Part shown: piece after piece, positions 7,481 to 16,714 of the stretch | Layout: each line of letters begins with the position of its first letter | Numbering within the stretch: the first letter of the stretch is position 1 | Origin: Mesorhizobium sp. M9A.F.Ca.ET.002.03.1.2 | GTDB taxonomy: Bacteria > Pseudomonadota > Alphaproteobacteria > Rhizobiales > Rhizobiaceae | DNA: 64,000 nt | Direction: 5' to 3' | Assembly (NCBI RefSeq): GCF_003952365.1 | Contig: NZ_CP034443.1 | Location: forward strand, 5,201,001 to 5,265,000 | The notes under the pieces: generated by a model | Told to the model about the DNA's origin: nothing | Databases searched by the model: none | What the model saw: only the letters and a program-made list of their open reading frames with translations | Translations under genes and position numbers: made by a program

Positions 7481-8269
7481 TCATGGCTTCGTGCTCGCCT
7501 CCCGGAACGCCGCTTCTCCGGCCTCCGACACCTCGGCCCACTTCTTGTCGGCTGCTGGATCCGCGGCGTAGCTGTCGTGCCAGTTCCACCACTTGTAGGT
7601 CGGGGTCTGGGGATAGCCCTCGGGCGAATCCTCCCAGACCTCCTGGCGGCCGAGCGGCGTCGCGTCGAGATAGCTCCAGACCGTCCCCATCGCCTCATCG
7701 CCGCGAGTGTTGATGAAGTAGGTGCGGAACACCCGTTCGCCGTCGCGGATGAACACGTTGTGGCCGTGCCACTCGTCCACGCCGAAGTCGGCATCGAAGC
7801 TGTCGGTGATGGTGTACCAGGGCATCTCCCAGCCCATTCGCGCCTTGAGGCGCGCGATGTCCGCCTGCGGTGCGCGCGAGGCGTATACGAGGGTGGTGTC
7901 GCGGGCATTCAGATGGGCGAGGTGGCCGACCTGATCGGCCCCGAGCGAGCAGCCGCGGCAGGCGTGGTCGGGCCAGCCGAACACGCCGGGCTCGAAGAAG
8001 GCGCGGTAGACGATCAGCTGACGGCGGCCTTCGAACAGGTCGAGCAGGCTCGCCTTTCCGCCGGGCCCCTCGAACGCATACGTCTTCTCCACCGCCATCC
8101 ACGGCATCCGCCGCCGCTCGGCGGCCAGGGCGTCACGGGCGCGGGTCTGGGCCTTTTCCTTCACGAGCAACTGCTCGCGGGCCGCCTCCCACGCCTGCGG
8201 CGACACCACCGGTGGCGTGTGCATGGCAGGCTGTCCGCTTTTCCGTCCGTTCTCGGCTGATGCAGTCAT
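7481..8269 (-). CDS. DUF899 family thioredoxin-like protein
   Basis: A 262-residue protein matching the DUF899 type: VVSPQAWEAAREQLLVKEKA at the start, the block DLFEGRRQLIVYR, then a CRGCSL motif in HACRGCSLGADQVGHL, and WWNWHDSY near the end. The fold is thioredoxin-like with CxxC replacing the usual WCGPC, and the biochemical role is not established. It ends convergent with the GGDEF-EAL gene (165-bp gap with no visible terminator). The region upstream of it, to 8657, has no gene. Confidence 0.85.
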   Translation of the reverse strand: MTASAENGRKSGQPAMHTPPVVSPQAWEAAREQLLVKEKAQTRARDALAAERRRMPWMAVEKTYAFEGPGGKASLLDLFEGRRQLIVYRAFFEPGVFGWPDHACRGCSLGADQVGHLAHLNARDTTLVYASRAPQADIARLKARMGWEMPWYTITDSFDADFGVDEWHGHNVFIRDGERVFRTYFINTRGDEAMGTVWSYLDATPLGRQEVWEDSPEGYPQTPTYKWWNWHDSYAADPAADKKWAEVSEAGEAAFREASTKP

Positions 8270-8657
8270 GGCTCAAAACCTCCTGATTTGGCGAATGCCC
8301 GCGCCTCGTGGCTGAAGCGCGATTCCATTCGCTGCTCGTCGCTCGCTGTTGGTCGTGAGATAGTTTGGCACCGGAAAGCGGACGGTGGGAGTAACAAGTG
8401 TGGCGTTATTCCGATGGAGCCGCTGATGACGGCCGCGGCGTGCGCTGGAAGCGGGTGACCCCTCGGCGTTTTGAACCGCGTGGCGTTGCGCGCATGTGAT
8501 TGCGCTACTTCGGCGATCGGGGTTTGCAAGCCGCGCGGAAGTCTGTTCGCCGCTGTCGCGCAAGCGCAGGCCAGCGGCCAACTTTAACGGTTTCGAGGAA
8601 CTCGTTTATCTTATGCTGGACAGGTATTGGCGCTGCCTCGCCTCTGGACCGTGCTTC
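8270..8657. other. Gap with no recognised gene or element
   Basis: 388 bp between the DUF899 start and the LysR stop. Short open frames here lack ribosome sites and resemble nothing I know. It may contain the DUF899 promoter. Confidence 0.4.
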
Positions 8658-9554
8658 CTACTCTTCGGTCGACAGCGCATTGCGCGCGGCATAGAGTTCC
8701 GCCGTGAAATCGGTAATCAGAGCCGAGTTGATGCCGTCTGGCGGTCGCAGGATCAGCGCGCGGAAATGGACCGCCGGCTCGAACGGTATTGCGATAATGC
8801 CGGCAATCATGCGGTCGGCGATAACGGACGGATTAACCAGGCCGACTCCCATGCCTTTTGCGGCAAGAATGGCGATCGTTAGGCCATAGGGGGTCTCGAT
8901 CAGGATGCGCGGGCGCACGCCATACGCGGCGAAGACCTTGTCCATCGCAACCCGCACCGTGTCCTCCGGTGACAATGCCAGGAACGCCTCGTCGGCGAGA
9001 TCGGTTGGCGTGATCACCGCCTTCTCCGCCAGCCGATGGTTCTTCGGCATCACGCAAACCGCGCGCGGCGTGTTGAAGACGCTGTGGATCACACCGCTCG
9101 TGTCCACCTCGTCTGCGGCGAGCCCGATGTCGAAACTCCCTGATGCCACCAGATCGCGCACCACGTTGGAGGTGCGCACCTGATAGCTGATGCGCACCTG
9201 CCGATGCTTTCGCGAAAAGGCCACGATGGCGCGCGGCACTAGCCCATGCCCCAGCGCCGAAAGGCTGGCGACGCGGATCGTCCCCGTGCCCACTTCCTTG
9301 ATCTGGGCCGCGCGCAGCTTCAGCCGATCGAGACCGACTAGATTAGCCTTCACTTCTGCATGGAAAAGTTCGCCTTCGCGCGTGGGTACCAGTCTGCCGC
9401 GGATGCGGTCGAACAACTTGAAGCCGAGTTCGGCCTCCAACTTCGCGAGCGAACGGCTAATCGCTGGCTGCGAGGTGTCGAGCAGCGTTGCGGCAGTGCT
9501 AGCTCCGCGCGTGATCATGATTGCGTTGAAGACATCGACGTCGTGCAGGTTCAT
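8658..9554 (-). CDS. LysR-family transcriptional regulator
   Basis: 298 residues with the standard LysR layout: an N-terminal winged helix-turn-helix (residues about 3-60, with TLLDTSQPAISRSLAKLEAE as the recognition region) and a periplasmic-binding-protein-like effector domain after it. It is divergent from the cystathionine-lyase/aap cluster with a 78-bp gap, the usual arrangement for a LysR protein controlling its neighbour. In that gap ATAGGC near 9556 and GCCTAT near 9629 are complementary, a weak candidate for an operator. The inducer is probably an amino acid or its derivative (inference from the adjacent transporter). Confidence 0.88.
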   Translation of the reverse strand: MNLHDVDVFNAIMITRGASTAATLLDTSQPAISRSLAKLEAELGFKLFDRIRGRLVPTREGELFHAEVKANLVGLDRLKLRAAQIKEVGTGTIRVASLSALGHGLVPRAIVAFSRKHRQVRISYQVRTSNVVRDLVASGSFDIGLAADEVDTSGVIHSVFNTPRAVCVMPKNHRLAEKAVITPTDLADEAFLALSPEDTVRVAMDKVFAAYGVRPRILIETPYGLTIAILAAKGMGVGLVNPSVIADRMIAGIIAIPFEPAVHFRALILRPPDGINSALITDFTAELYAARNALSTEE

Positions 9555-9632
9555 GGATAGGCCATATCAAAAACGGATGAACTTTATCGTTGCGGTCATA
9601 GATAGCAATGGGCGAGATGGCTATGGTTGCCT

Positions 9633-10847
9633 ATGACCCAGCGCGACGACACCTGCCATGTCCATCCTCCCATGCGTTCGCAAGAGCCGTTCCAGTCGTT
9701 GGCGATGCCCGTCGAGCGTGCGTCGACCGTCGTCTTCGACGATCTCGAATCCTTCGAACGTCGCGTCGAGCGTCTGTATGACGGCTTCAGCTACGGGCTC
9801 TACGGCACGCCGACCAGCCGTCAGTTGGAAGATCATATCGCCGTGCTGGAGCACGCGACGCGCGCGCTTGTCGTCCCGTCCGGCATGGCCGCCATCGTGC
9901 TGGCGACCATGGCCACCTGCCGCGGCGGCGACCGGGTGCTGATGCCTGAAACACTTTACGGTCCGGCGCGCGACATGATGGCCCGTTTTCTAGGGCCGCT
10001 CGGCATCGACGCCGTTTCCTATGATTCCCGGCTCGACGCTGGAATAGCTGCGCTGCTTGACGACACGACACGGCTGGTGTGGATGGAATCGCCGGGCTCG
10101 TCCACCTTGGAGGTGCAGGACGTGCCGGCCATCGTGGGAGTAGCTCACAAGGCCGGCGCGTTGGTGGCGGCGGACAATACCTGGGCTTCGCACCTGCTTT
10201 TCAAGCCGCTCGACCACAACGTCGACATTTCTATGCAAGCGCTTTCCAAACATGCCGGCGGCCATGGCGATCTGCTAATGGGTTCGGTCGCCGTGCGTGA
10301 TGAGGCTCTGTTCCGGCGCCTCAAGGATACGGCGCGATTTCTCGGCTACGGCGTTTCGCCAGAGGACTGCGCGCTGTGCGAGCGCGGCTTGATGACCATG
10401 CCGGTGCGCATGCGACACGCCGACGCCACGGCCCGCAGCATCATGGAGTGGCTGTCGGGGCGGGCCGAAATCGCACAGCTCCTGCACCCGAGCCTGCCGG
10501 ACCATCCCGGCCATGCTATCTGGAAACGCGACTTCGCCGGTTCGGCGGGGGTGTTCTCTTTCGTGCTACGGCCGGAACTGGCCTCGCTCCAATCCAAAGT
10601 TCTCGGTCGCATGCGCCTGTTCAGGCTGGGCGCGAGCTGGGGCGGTGTGCATTCGTTGATCGCGATCAGTGATCCGCGAAGAGATCGGCCCAGCCCCGAT
10701 TGGCTGAAGCGTGGTCCGGTCTGGCGCCTATCGATCGGCCTCGAGGCACCCGACGACCTGCTGGCCGATCTTTCCCAAGCCTTCGACCTTTTTGCCGAAG
10801 CCCTGCAGAACGGAGTTGCCTTGGCCGATGCCAAGGCTGCCGAGTGA
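9633..10847 (+). CDS. Cystathionine beta-lyase-like PLP enzyme (Cys/Met metabolism family)
   Basis: 404 residues of the Cys/Met-metabolism PLP family (fold type I). The Schiff-base lysine is Lys206 in ALSKHAGGHGD. Other family marks are the YGTPTSRQLE block, VVPSGMAAI (phosphate-binding loop) and AADNTWAS with the PLP-stacking aspartate. Such enzymes cleave cystathionine or related thioethers to a thiol, pyruvate and ammonia. Start ATG 9633 is preferred over TTG 9627 and lies 78 bp from the divergent LysR start. It is first in a run with aapJQMP, so the operon may import and break down a sulfur-containing amino acid. Distinction from gamma-synthases or gamma-lyases is not certain. Confidence 0.82.
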   Translation: MTQRDDTCHVHPPMRSQEPFQSLAMPVERASTVVFDDLESFERRVERLYDGFSYGLYGTPTSRQLEDHIAVLEHATRALVVPSGMAAIVLATMATCRGGDRVLMPETLYGPARDMMARFLGPLGIDAVSYDSRLDAGIAALLDDTTRLVWMESPGSSTLEVQDVPAIVGVAHKAGALVAADNTWASHLLFKPLDHNVDISMQALSKHAGGHGDLLMGSVAVRDEALFRRLKDTARFLGYGVSPEDCALCERGLMTMPVRMRHADATARSIMEWLSGRAEIAQLLHPSLPDHPGHAIWKRDFAGSAGVFSFVLRPELASLQSKVLGRMRLFRLGASWGGVHSLIAISDPRRDRPSPDWLKRGPVWRLSIGLEAPDDLLADLSQAFDLFAEALQNGVALADAKAAE

Positions 10848-10878
10848 CGCCAAACTCAACAAAACAAGGGGAATAACG

Positions 10879-11913
10879 ATGAAAACCAGAAGTTTGAAAT
10901 GGATCACCGGTATCGCGATCGGACTAGTGGGTCTGGCCGCCGGCGTCGGCGAGGTGTCGGCGCAGGCCGTCGTCAACAAGATCAAGGAGCGCGGTTATGT
11001 GAGCTGCGGCGCCAGCCAAGGCGTGCCAGGTCTCTCGCGCCCGGACGAGAAAGGCTATTATCGCGGCTTCGATTCCGACATCTGCCGCGCGTTCGCGGTC
11101 GCTATCCTCGGCGACAAGGATAAGATCCGCTATGTGCCCCTCAATGCCGGCCAACGTTTCCCGGCACTGCAGACGGGCGAGATCGACATTCTGTCGCGCA
11201 CATCCACCATCACATTTACCCGGGATACGGTTGTCCGTTTCGTCTGGATCAACCTCTACGACACGGACGGTGTGCTGGTGCGCAAGGCCGACAACATCAC
11301 TGAGCCGAAACTGCTCGACGGCAAGACCGTCTGCCTGCAGGGCGGCGGCTCCCTGACCGAAAAGGCCATTGAGGAAACCGAGGAAGAATTCGGGATTTCC
11401 ATGAAGAAGGTCTACTACGACTCGACCATTCAGGCGCGTGACGCTTTCTTCGGTGGTCGTTGCGACTCCTACGTAACCGACGGCACCGCCGCGGCAGGCC
11501 AGCGTGCCTCGGTGGCCAAGAATCCGGACGACTACGACATCCTCAAGGTCGGTCACGCCGCTGAACCCAATGGCGTGGCTGTCGCGCGCGGCGACGACCA
11601 GCTCTTCGACGTGGTGCGCTGGACAATGAACGCTCTGTTCTGGGCCGAAGCCAACGGCATCACCGCGCAGAACGTCGATGAAAAGCTCGCTGCGGGCAAT
11701 CCGGAGATCAAACGGGTGCTTGGCGAAGAGCCCGGCTTTGGCGCGCCGCTCGGGCTGGACGACAAATGGGCCTACAACGTCATCAAGCAGATGGGCAACT
11801 ATGCCGAAATCTGGGACCGGAACCTCGGCAAGGACAGCACGCTCAAGGTCGAACGCGGCATGAATGCGCTGTGGAAAGACGGCGGTCTCAACTATCCCTT
11901 CCCATGGGATTGA
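10879..11913 (+). CDS. aapJ: General L-amino acid ABC transporter, substrate-binding protein
   Basis: 344 residues beginning with a Sec signal peptide (cleavage near VSAQA, residue 29). The mature protein follows the AapJ/BztA pattern: VNKIKERGYVSCGASQGVPG, then GFDSDICRAFAVAILGD, LQTGEIDILSRTSTITFTRD and a terminal LNYPFPWD. It is a periplasmic receptor that passes L-amino acids to the AapQM permease. The ATG at 10879 has an AAGGGGA ribosome site. It sits 31 bp after the lyase gene and 59 bp before aapQ, in one direction, so co-transcription is likely. Confidence 0.9.
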   Translation: MKTRSLKWITGIAIGLVGLAAGVGEVSAQAVVNKIKERGYVSCGASQGVPGLSRPDEKGYYRGFDSDICRAFAVAILGDKDKIRYVPLNAGQRFPALQTGEIDILSRTSTITFTRDTVVRFVWINLYDTDGVLVRKADNITEPKLLDGKTVCLQGGGSLTEKAIEETEEEFGISMKKVYYDSTIQARDAFFGGRCDSYVTDGTAAAGQRASVAKNPDDYDILKVGHAAEPNGVAVARGDDQLFDVVRWTMNALFWAEANGITAQNVDEKLAAGNPEIKRVLGEEPGFGAPLGLDDKWAYNVIKQMGNYAEIWDRNLGKDSTLKVERGMNALWKDGGLNYPFPWD

Positions 11914-11972
11914 GCCTTGGTCGGGCGTGCCGAGCGCGCGCCCTTCCCTTCAACTGAAGAACCGAGGCCGGT

Positions 11973-13088
11973 ATGCTAAGCGAAGCCAAGACCAGATCGA
12001 TCATCATTCAAAGCGTGTTGGTGACGACTGTCATCGCTTGCGCTGCGCTGCTGGTCTCCACCACCTTCGCCAATCTAAGGGCGCGCGGTATCCCGATTGG
12101 CTTCGATTTCCTGACGATGCCGTCCAGGATCATCATTTCCGAGGCCATCCTCACCTATAAATCGCGCGATCCCTACTATTGGGCGATCGTTGTCGGGCTG
12201 GCCAACACGGTCTTCATTTCCGCTCTTGTCATCGTCTTCTCCTCCGTCCTTGGCCTGGTCGTCGGCATCACCCGGCTGAGCAGCAATCCCCTGGCAGCGG
12301 GTACCTGCCGGGTCTGGGTTGAAATAGCCCGCAACTCACCGCCGATCGTCCTTTTGATTTTCCTCTATTCGTTGTGGTGGAAGGTGCTGCCGCCGGTCGG
12401 CGAAGCGCTGAATCCGCTGCCCGGTGTTTACGCATCGATGCGCGGCTTCGTCGTGCCGGCCTTCAGCATCGACATCGGTATAACAGGCACACTGATCATC
12501 CTGTTCGCCCTGACGCTCGCCGCGCTCAGCTACGATCTCGCCCGGAGTGGTCGCTTGTCGCCCTTGGTTGTGCCGGCGATCCTGGCTGCCGGCGTCGTGG
12601 GACTGTGGCTCGCCGATATTCGCTTCGCCGTCGATTTCCCGGTCTTCACGGGTTCGAACTTCCGGGGCGGCAGTGAACTGACGCCCGAGCTCAGCACCAT
12701 CCTCGTCGGCCTCACGATCTACACCACCGGTTTCGTGGCCGAGATCGTACGCGGCGGTGTTTTGTCGGTCGGTCGTGGCCAGTGGGACGCCGGCCATTCG
12801 CTCGGCCTGTCACGTGGCAAGATCCTGCGGCTGGTCGTCATCCCGCAGATGCTGCGGGTGATCGTCCCGCCGCTCAACAGCCAGTACATCAATGTCGTCA
12901 AGAATTCGACGCTGGCGATCGCCGTCGGCTACCCGGACTTCCTCGCGGTGATGAATACCATCATCAGCAAGTCCAGCCACTCGATCGAAGGCGTCTTCAT
13001 CATCCTCGGCGCCTATCTCGCCCTCAATCTTACCCTGTCGAGCGCGGCCAACTGGTACAACCGCCGCATCGCCATCGTGGAGCGGTGA
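11973..13088 (+). CDS. aapQ: General L-amino acid ABC transporter, permease AapQ
   Basis: 371 residues of a polar amino-acid permease with multiple membrane helices. The ABC-permease EAA loop is visible as GQWDAGHSLGLSRGKILRLVVIPQMLR. The long N-terminal extension with FDFLTMPSRIIISEAILTYKSRDPYYWAIVVGL is characteristic of AapQ/BztB rather than HisM/GlnP. It forms a heterodimer with AapM in the inner membrane. The next gene starts 2 bp after its stop codon, so the two are translationally linked. Confidence 0.9.
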   Translation: MLSEAKTRSIIIQSVLVTTVIACAALLVSTTFANLRARGIPIGFDFLTMPSRIIISEAILTYKSRDPYYWAIVVGLANTVFISALVIVFSSVLGLVVGITRLSSNPLAAGTCRVWVEIARNSPPIVLLIFLYSLWWKVLPPVGEALNPLPGVYASMRGFVVPAFSIDIGITGTLIILFALTLAALSYDLARSGRLSPLVVPAILAAGVVGLWLADIRFAVDFPVFTGSNFRGGSELTPELSTILVGLTIYTTGFVAEIVRGGVLSVGRGQWDAGHSLGLSRGKILRLVVIPQMLRVIVPPLNSQYINVVKNSTLAIAVGYPDFLAVMNTIISKSSHSIEGVFIILGAYLALNLTLSSAANWYNRRIAIVER

Positions 13089-13090
13089 CC

Positions 13091-14179
13091 ATGGCCATGT
13101 CCCTTCCCATGTCCTCCAAGGCAGGGCCGGACCATTTCCGGTTCGCCGGCCTGCGGCGTCCCGCCAAGCTGTTGTTCGGCACACCGCTCAACGCTGCGCT
13201 CACGCTGCTGTTCGGCGCGCTGCTGTTCGTCACCGTGCCGCCCATGCTGCGCTGGCTGGTGATCGATGCGGTGCTCTTCGACCCCGACCCGAATGCCTGC
13301 CGAGCAGCCACTGGCGCCTGCTGGAGCTTCATTTATGCCAAATCCGGCCAACTTCTGTTCGGCATCTATCCGTTCGACGAACGCTGGCGCCCAGCCATTG
13401 TTTGCCTGCTCATTCTGGCGCTGCTCGGCTGGTCGGTGCGTCCGGCGAGCTGGACGTCACGATTGCTGGCGCTCTGGGTGGCGGCGTTCATTTTGATCTT
13501 CTGGCTGATGGGGGGAGGCTTCGGACTGGCCGAAGTGCCGACTTCATCCTGGGGCGGCCTGCCGGTGACACTGATCTTGACCATCGTCGCCATCGGCATC
13601 GCCTTTCCGGTCGGCATCCTGCTCGCGCTGGCAAGGCGCTCGACGCTGCCGGCCGTCCGGGTCGGCGCGGTGGTGCTGATCGAATCCGTGCGTGGACTGC
13701 CATTGCTGTCCATCCTGTTCGTGGCGTCGATCATGATGCCGCTGTTCTTGCCCGAGGCGCTACTGCCCGACAAATTCGTGCGCGCGCTTGTCGCGCTCAC
13801 CATCTTCGCGGCTGCCTATCTCGCCGAAGTGATCCGCGGCGGCCTGCAGGCCATTCCGAACGGGCAGTATGAGGCAGCAGCGTCGCTCGGCCTGCCCTTT
13901 TGGCGCACACAACGTCTCGTCATCCTGCCGCAAGCCATCCGGGTGGTGATCCCAGCGCTCGCCAACACCATCATCGTTATGATCAAGAATACGAGCCTTG
14001 TCCTGGTCATCGGGCTGTTCGACCTGATCAGTTCAGGCAAGGCTGCACTGGCCGACCCCGAATGGCCGTCGCCGGCCGCCAAGACCTTTCTCTTCATTGG
14101 CGCGATCTTCTTTGCGCTGTCCTTCTCCTTCGCCCGCTTCGCCGATTTCCTGGAGCGGCGAGGCCCGGCCGCTCACTAG
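13091..14179 (+). CDS. aapM: General L-amino acid ABC transporter, permease AapM
   Basis: 362 residues, an inner-membrane permease with the EAA loop NGQYEAAASLGLPFWRTQRLVILPQAIR and the AapM-type N-terminus (LFGTPLNAALTLLFGALLF, then SFIYAKSGQLLFGIYPFDERWRP). The ATG at 13091 has GGAG 8 nt upstream, inside the end of aapQ. Its TAG stop (14177-14179) lies in the 6-bp target duplication of the IS481-type element that begins at 14181, so the protein is intact but transcription toward aapP must cross the insertion. Confidence 0.9.
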   Translation: MAMSLPMSSKAGPDHFRFAGLRRPAKLLFGTPLNAALTLLFGALLFVTVPPMLRWLVIDAVLFDPDPNACRAATGACWSFIYAKSGQLLFGIYPFDERWRPAIVCLLILALLGWSVRPASWTSRLLALWVAAFILIFWLMGGGFGLAEVPTSSWGGLPVTLILTIVAIGIAFPVGILLALARRSTLPAVRVGAVVLIESVRGLPLLSILFVASIMMPLFLPEALLPDKFVRALVALTIFAAAYLAEVIRGGLQAIPNGQYEAAASLGLPFWRTQRLVILPQAIRVVIPALANTIIVMIKNTSLVLVIGLFDLISSGKAALADPEWPSPAAKTFLFIGAIFFALSFSFARFADFLERRGPAAH

Positions 14180-14180
14180 A
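14175..14180. repeat. Target-site duplication (left), ACTAGA
   Basis: The same six bases flank the other end of the IS481-type element (15230-15235). The duplication contains the aapM stop codon and, on the other strand, the stop codon of the transposase. Confidence 0.88.
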
Positions 14181-15147
14181 TGTGGAGCCTCAACAGGTTG
14201 TCCTCGGACAATCCGAGGCGACTGATGGGTGTTTTGGATTTTAGGCTGCCATGCGGGCGGTGCCAATTGTATCGGTGCAGCCAGACGGGCAGCTCGGCAG
14301 CACGGCGATCTGAGGTCGTGTAGGCTCTTGCGTAGGCCCATTCTCTGAGCGCGGTCTGGATGAAGCGTTCGGCCTTGCCGTTGGTCTTGGGCGTGTAGGG
14401 CTTGGTTCGGATGTGTTTGAGGCCGAGGGCTTTGCAGGCGGCGCGGAAGGCGCGGCTTTTATAGCAGCCGCCGTTGTCGGTCATGACCCGTGAGGTGGTG
14501 ACGCCAAGGCTGGCATAGTAGGCGATGGCGGCGTTGAGGAAGGCGACGGCGCTTTCCTTTTTCTCGTCGGGCAGGATCTGGCTAAAGGCGATGCGGGAGG
14601 CATCGTCAATGCAGACGTGGACGAACTCCCAGCCCGCGCCGCCTTTACGGGAAGTCCGGCCATTGCTTTGGCCGGTGCGATCGCCGGTGATGCGATGGCC
14701 GATGCGGTCGAAACGGCCGAGCTTCTTGATATCGATGTGGATCATGTCGCCCGGCTCGTCACGCTCATATCGACGCACCGGCTCTGCTGGCTCAAGGTCC
14801 TTCAGCCGCGACAGCCCGGCCCGCGCCAGCACCCTGCTCACCGTCGCCGGCGAGACGGCGACCACACTTGCAATGTGCTTGCCCGTGAGGCGCTGGCGCC
14901 GCAGCGCAACGATCCGATCGGCCACAGCCCGTTCGGTCGCATTCGGACTGCGCCTGGGTCGCGACGAGCGGTCGACCATGCCGGCACGGCCTTCGGCCTT
15001 GTAACGCTCGACCCATCGCTTCACGACCTTCGCCGTCACCGCGAATTTCAACGCTGCTTGGGCTTGGGAAAGGTCGCCTTCCATGACCGCAAGCGCCATC
15101 TCCTCTCGACGAAGCGGCGTGAGACGGGCATTCTTATGAATGTTCAT
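14176..15147 (-). CDS. IS481-family transposase
   Basis: 323 residues. An N-terminal helix-turn-helix pair (REEMALAVMEGDLSQAQAA; TGKHIASVVAVSPATVSRV) is followed by an integrase-like catalytic domain with Asp139 (HIDIKKLGRF), Asp224 (TDNGGCYKS) and Glu260 (KTNGKAERF), the 35-residue D-E spacing being that of the DD(35)E group. ATG 15147 is chosen as it begins the conserved N-terminus (NIHKNARLTPLRREEM) and follows GGACC. The frame leaves the element before meeting a stop: the last codon straddles the IS end at 14181 and the TAG comes from the duplicated target. It looks complete and potentially active. Confidence 0.92.
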   Translation of the reverse strand: MNIHKNARLTPLRREEMALAVMEGDLSQAQAALKFAVTAKVVKRWVERYKAEGRAGMVDRSSRPRRSPNATERAVADRIVALRRQRLTGKHIASVVAVSPATVSRVLARAGLSRLKDLEPAEPVRRYERDEPGDMIHIDIKKLGRFDRIGHRITGDRTGQSNGRTSRKGGAGWEFVHVCIDDASRIAFSQILPDEKKESAVAFLNAAIAYYASLGVTTSRVMTDNGGCYKSRAFRAACKALGLKHIRTKPYTPKTNGKAERFIQTALREWAYARAYTTSDRRAAELPVWLHRYNWHRPHGSLKSKTPISRLGLSEDNLLRLHI

Positions 15148-15229
15148 TCGGGTCCTCCGACGAATCTGAAGTGTGGTAACTCCAGTCTCCTCGGTCGGGC
15201 CCGAATGGACAACCTTCTGGAAACTCACA
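14181..15229 (-). mobile_element. IS481-family insertion sequence, 1049 bp, intact
   Basis: Ends are imperfect inverted repeats both starting TGTG: TGTGGAGCCTCAACAGGTTG on the left and the complement of CAACCTTCTGGAAACTCACA on the right, agreeing best in AGGTTGTCC. A perfect 6-bp duplication ACTAGA flanks it. One transposase gene is encoded, opposite to the aap operon. The insertion separates aapM from aapP. Confidence 0.9.
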
Positions 15230-15235
15230 ACTAGA
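15230..15235. repeat. Target-site duplication (right), ACTAGA
   Basis: Second copy of the duplicated target. Removing the element and one copy would restore a gap of about 120 bp between aapM and aapP. Confidence 0.88.
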
Positions 15236-15331
15236 GCGGGATGCGTTCAAATTGAACTGGGCATCCCGCTCTATCTATTTGTTTTAGCCGCATTTTTGCG
15301 ACGCCAAGTGATTCCACTTGGCTGCAAAACC
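15236..15331. repeat. Composite rhizobial intergenic repeat between aapM and aapP
   Basis: A strong hairpin (GCGGGATGC paired with GCATCCCGC, loop containing GTTCAAATTGAAC) is followed by a second one, CCAAGTG-ATTC-CACTTGG. It predates or is independent of the IS insertion. It may reduce transcription from aapM into aapP. Confidence 0.65.
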
Positions 15332-15345
15332 CTAGGAATGCTGCA

Positions 15346-16134
15346 ATGTCGACTTCCGTATCCGCCATCCGGCACGTTCCATCCCTGCCCATGACAAACG
15401 ATCCCACCGCCATCGAGATGGTCGGCGTGAACAAGTGGTACGGGGCCTTCCACGTATTGAAAAGTATCGATCTAACCATCCAACGCGGTGAAAAACTGGT
15501 GATCTGCGGACCGTCTGGTTCAGGCAAATCGACCATGATCCGCTGCATCAACAGACTGGAAGAGCACCAGCAGGGCCGCATCGTCGTGGACGGTATCGAA
15601 CTGACCGGCGACCTGAAGAAGATCGATGAAATCCGCCGCGACGTCGGCATGGTGTTCCAGCACTTCAATCTGTTCCCGCACCTCACCATTATGGAAAACC
15701 TGACGCTGGCGCCGATCTGGGTGCGCAAGATGCGGCGCAAGGAAGCCGAGCAGGTCGCCATGCACTATCTCGATCGCGTGAAGATCCCGGATCAGGCGCA
15801 CAAATATCCCGGGCAGCTTTCAGGCGGCCAGCAGCAGCGGGTGGCCATCGCGCGCTCGCTTTGCATGAGCCCGAAGATCATGCTGTTCGACGAGCCCACC
15901 TCGGCGCTCGACCCTGAAATGGTCAAGGAAGTGCTCGACACAATGGTTTCGCTGGCCGAAGAGGGCATGACAATGCTGTGTGTCAGCCACGAGATGGGCT
16001 TCGCCCGACAGGTGGCCGACCGTGTCGTCTTCATGGACCAGGGTGAAATCGTCGAGATCAACACACCGGCCGAGTTCTTCTCGAGCCCGCGCCACGAGCG
16101 CAGCAAGCTATTTCTGGCCCAGATCCTGCATTAG
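15346..16134 (+). CDS. aapP: General L-amino acid ABC transporter, ATP-binding protein AapP
   Basis: 262 residues of a polar amino-acid ABC ATPase. Walker A is GPSGSGKST, the Q-loop is [11 protein letters not shown], the signature is LSGGQQQR, Walker B is [12 protein letters not shown] and the switch histidine is in VSHEMGFAR. The high similarity pattern to AapP/BztD and its position after aapJQM support the name. TAGGA lies 8 nt before the ATG. With an IS and a hairpin repeat upstream, it may depend on its own promoter or on IS-driven transcription. Confidence 0.9.
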   Translation: MSTSVSAIRHVPSLPMTNDPTAIEMVGVNKWYGAFHVLKSIDLTIQRGEKLVICGPSGSGKSTMIRCINRLEEHQQGRIVVDGIELTGDLKKIDEIRRDVGMVFQHFNLFPHLTIMENLTLAPIWVRKMRRKEAEQVAMHYLDRVKIPDQAHKYPGQLSGGQQQRVAIARSLCMSPKIMLFDEPTSALDPEMVKEVLDTMVSLAEEGMTMLCVSHEMGFARQVADRVVFMDQGEIVEINTPAEFFSSPRHERSKLFLAQILH

Positions 16135-16149
16135 CTAACTCCCGCGTTC

Positions 16150-16714
16150 CCAACGACATAGACGGGGACGGCGGACATGATCCTGTCCAAACCGAACGGA
16201 GCGTAGCAAGGAATCGATTCCGGCTTCCGTGTCATGCGCCAGGCAATCTGAACCGGTATTCCGTCACGTGATGATAGATCTGGCCGGGCCACAGCGTGGC
16301 CTGCGGGAAATATGGCCGGTTCGGCGCGTCCGGCCAGACCTGCGGCTCCAGGCAGAAGCCGGAAAAAGCCTTGTAACGGCGTCCCTCGAGTCCCGGCGAA
16401 GGCGGCGCCAGATACTGGCCGGTATAGAGTTGGACGCCCGGCTCGGTGGTCCACAATTCCATCTCGACGCCGGAATTGGCCCCTTGCGCCCAGGATGCCT
16501 GCCTGAGCGGCCCGCGCGTCGAGGCAAGGCAGAAATTCTCGTCGTAGGGAACTGCTCGCCCTCGTTCTCCATGCGCAACGGCCGCGCCTGGCGGAAATCG
16601 AAGGGCGTGCCGTCGACCGGCTTGACGACGCCGGTCGGGATCAGGTCGCCATCGACCGGCAGGTAGGCGCCGGCGTTCAGCATCAGCCGGTGGTCGAGGA
16701 TATCGCCGGCTGAA
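16150..16714 (-). pseudogene. Truncated and frameshifted aldose 1-epimerase (galM) fragment
   Basis: This stretch is a diverged duplicate of 31914-32463, the 3' part and downstream flank of the full-length galM. The C-terminal reading (from LWTTEPGVQLYTG to the end) is intact, but one G is missing near 16547 compared with the full copy, so the frame breaks. The 5' two-fifths is absent: homology stops at about 16714, where the sequence switches to a different gene fragment. Point differences are scattered, so the copies are not freshly duplicated. It forms the left boundary of the accessory block ending at 31.9 kb. Confidence 0.9.
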
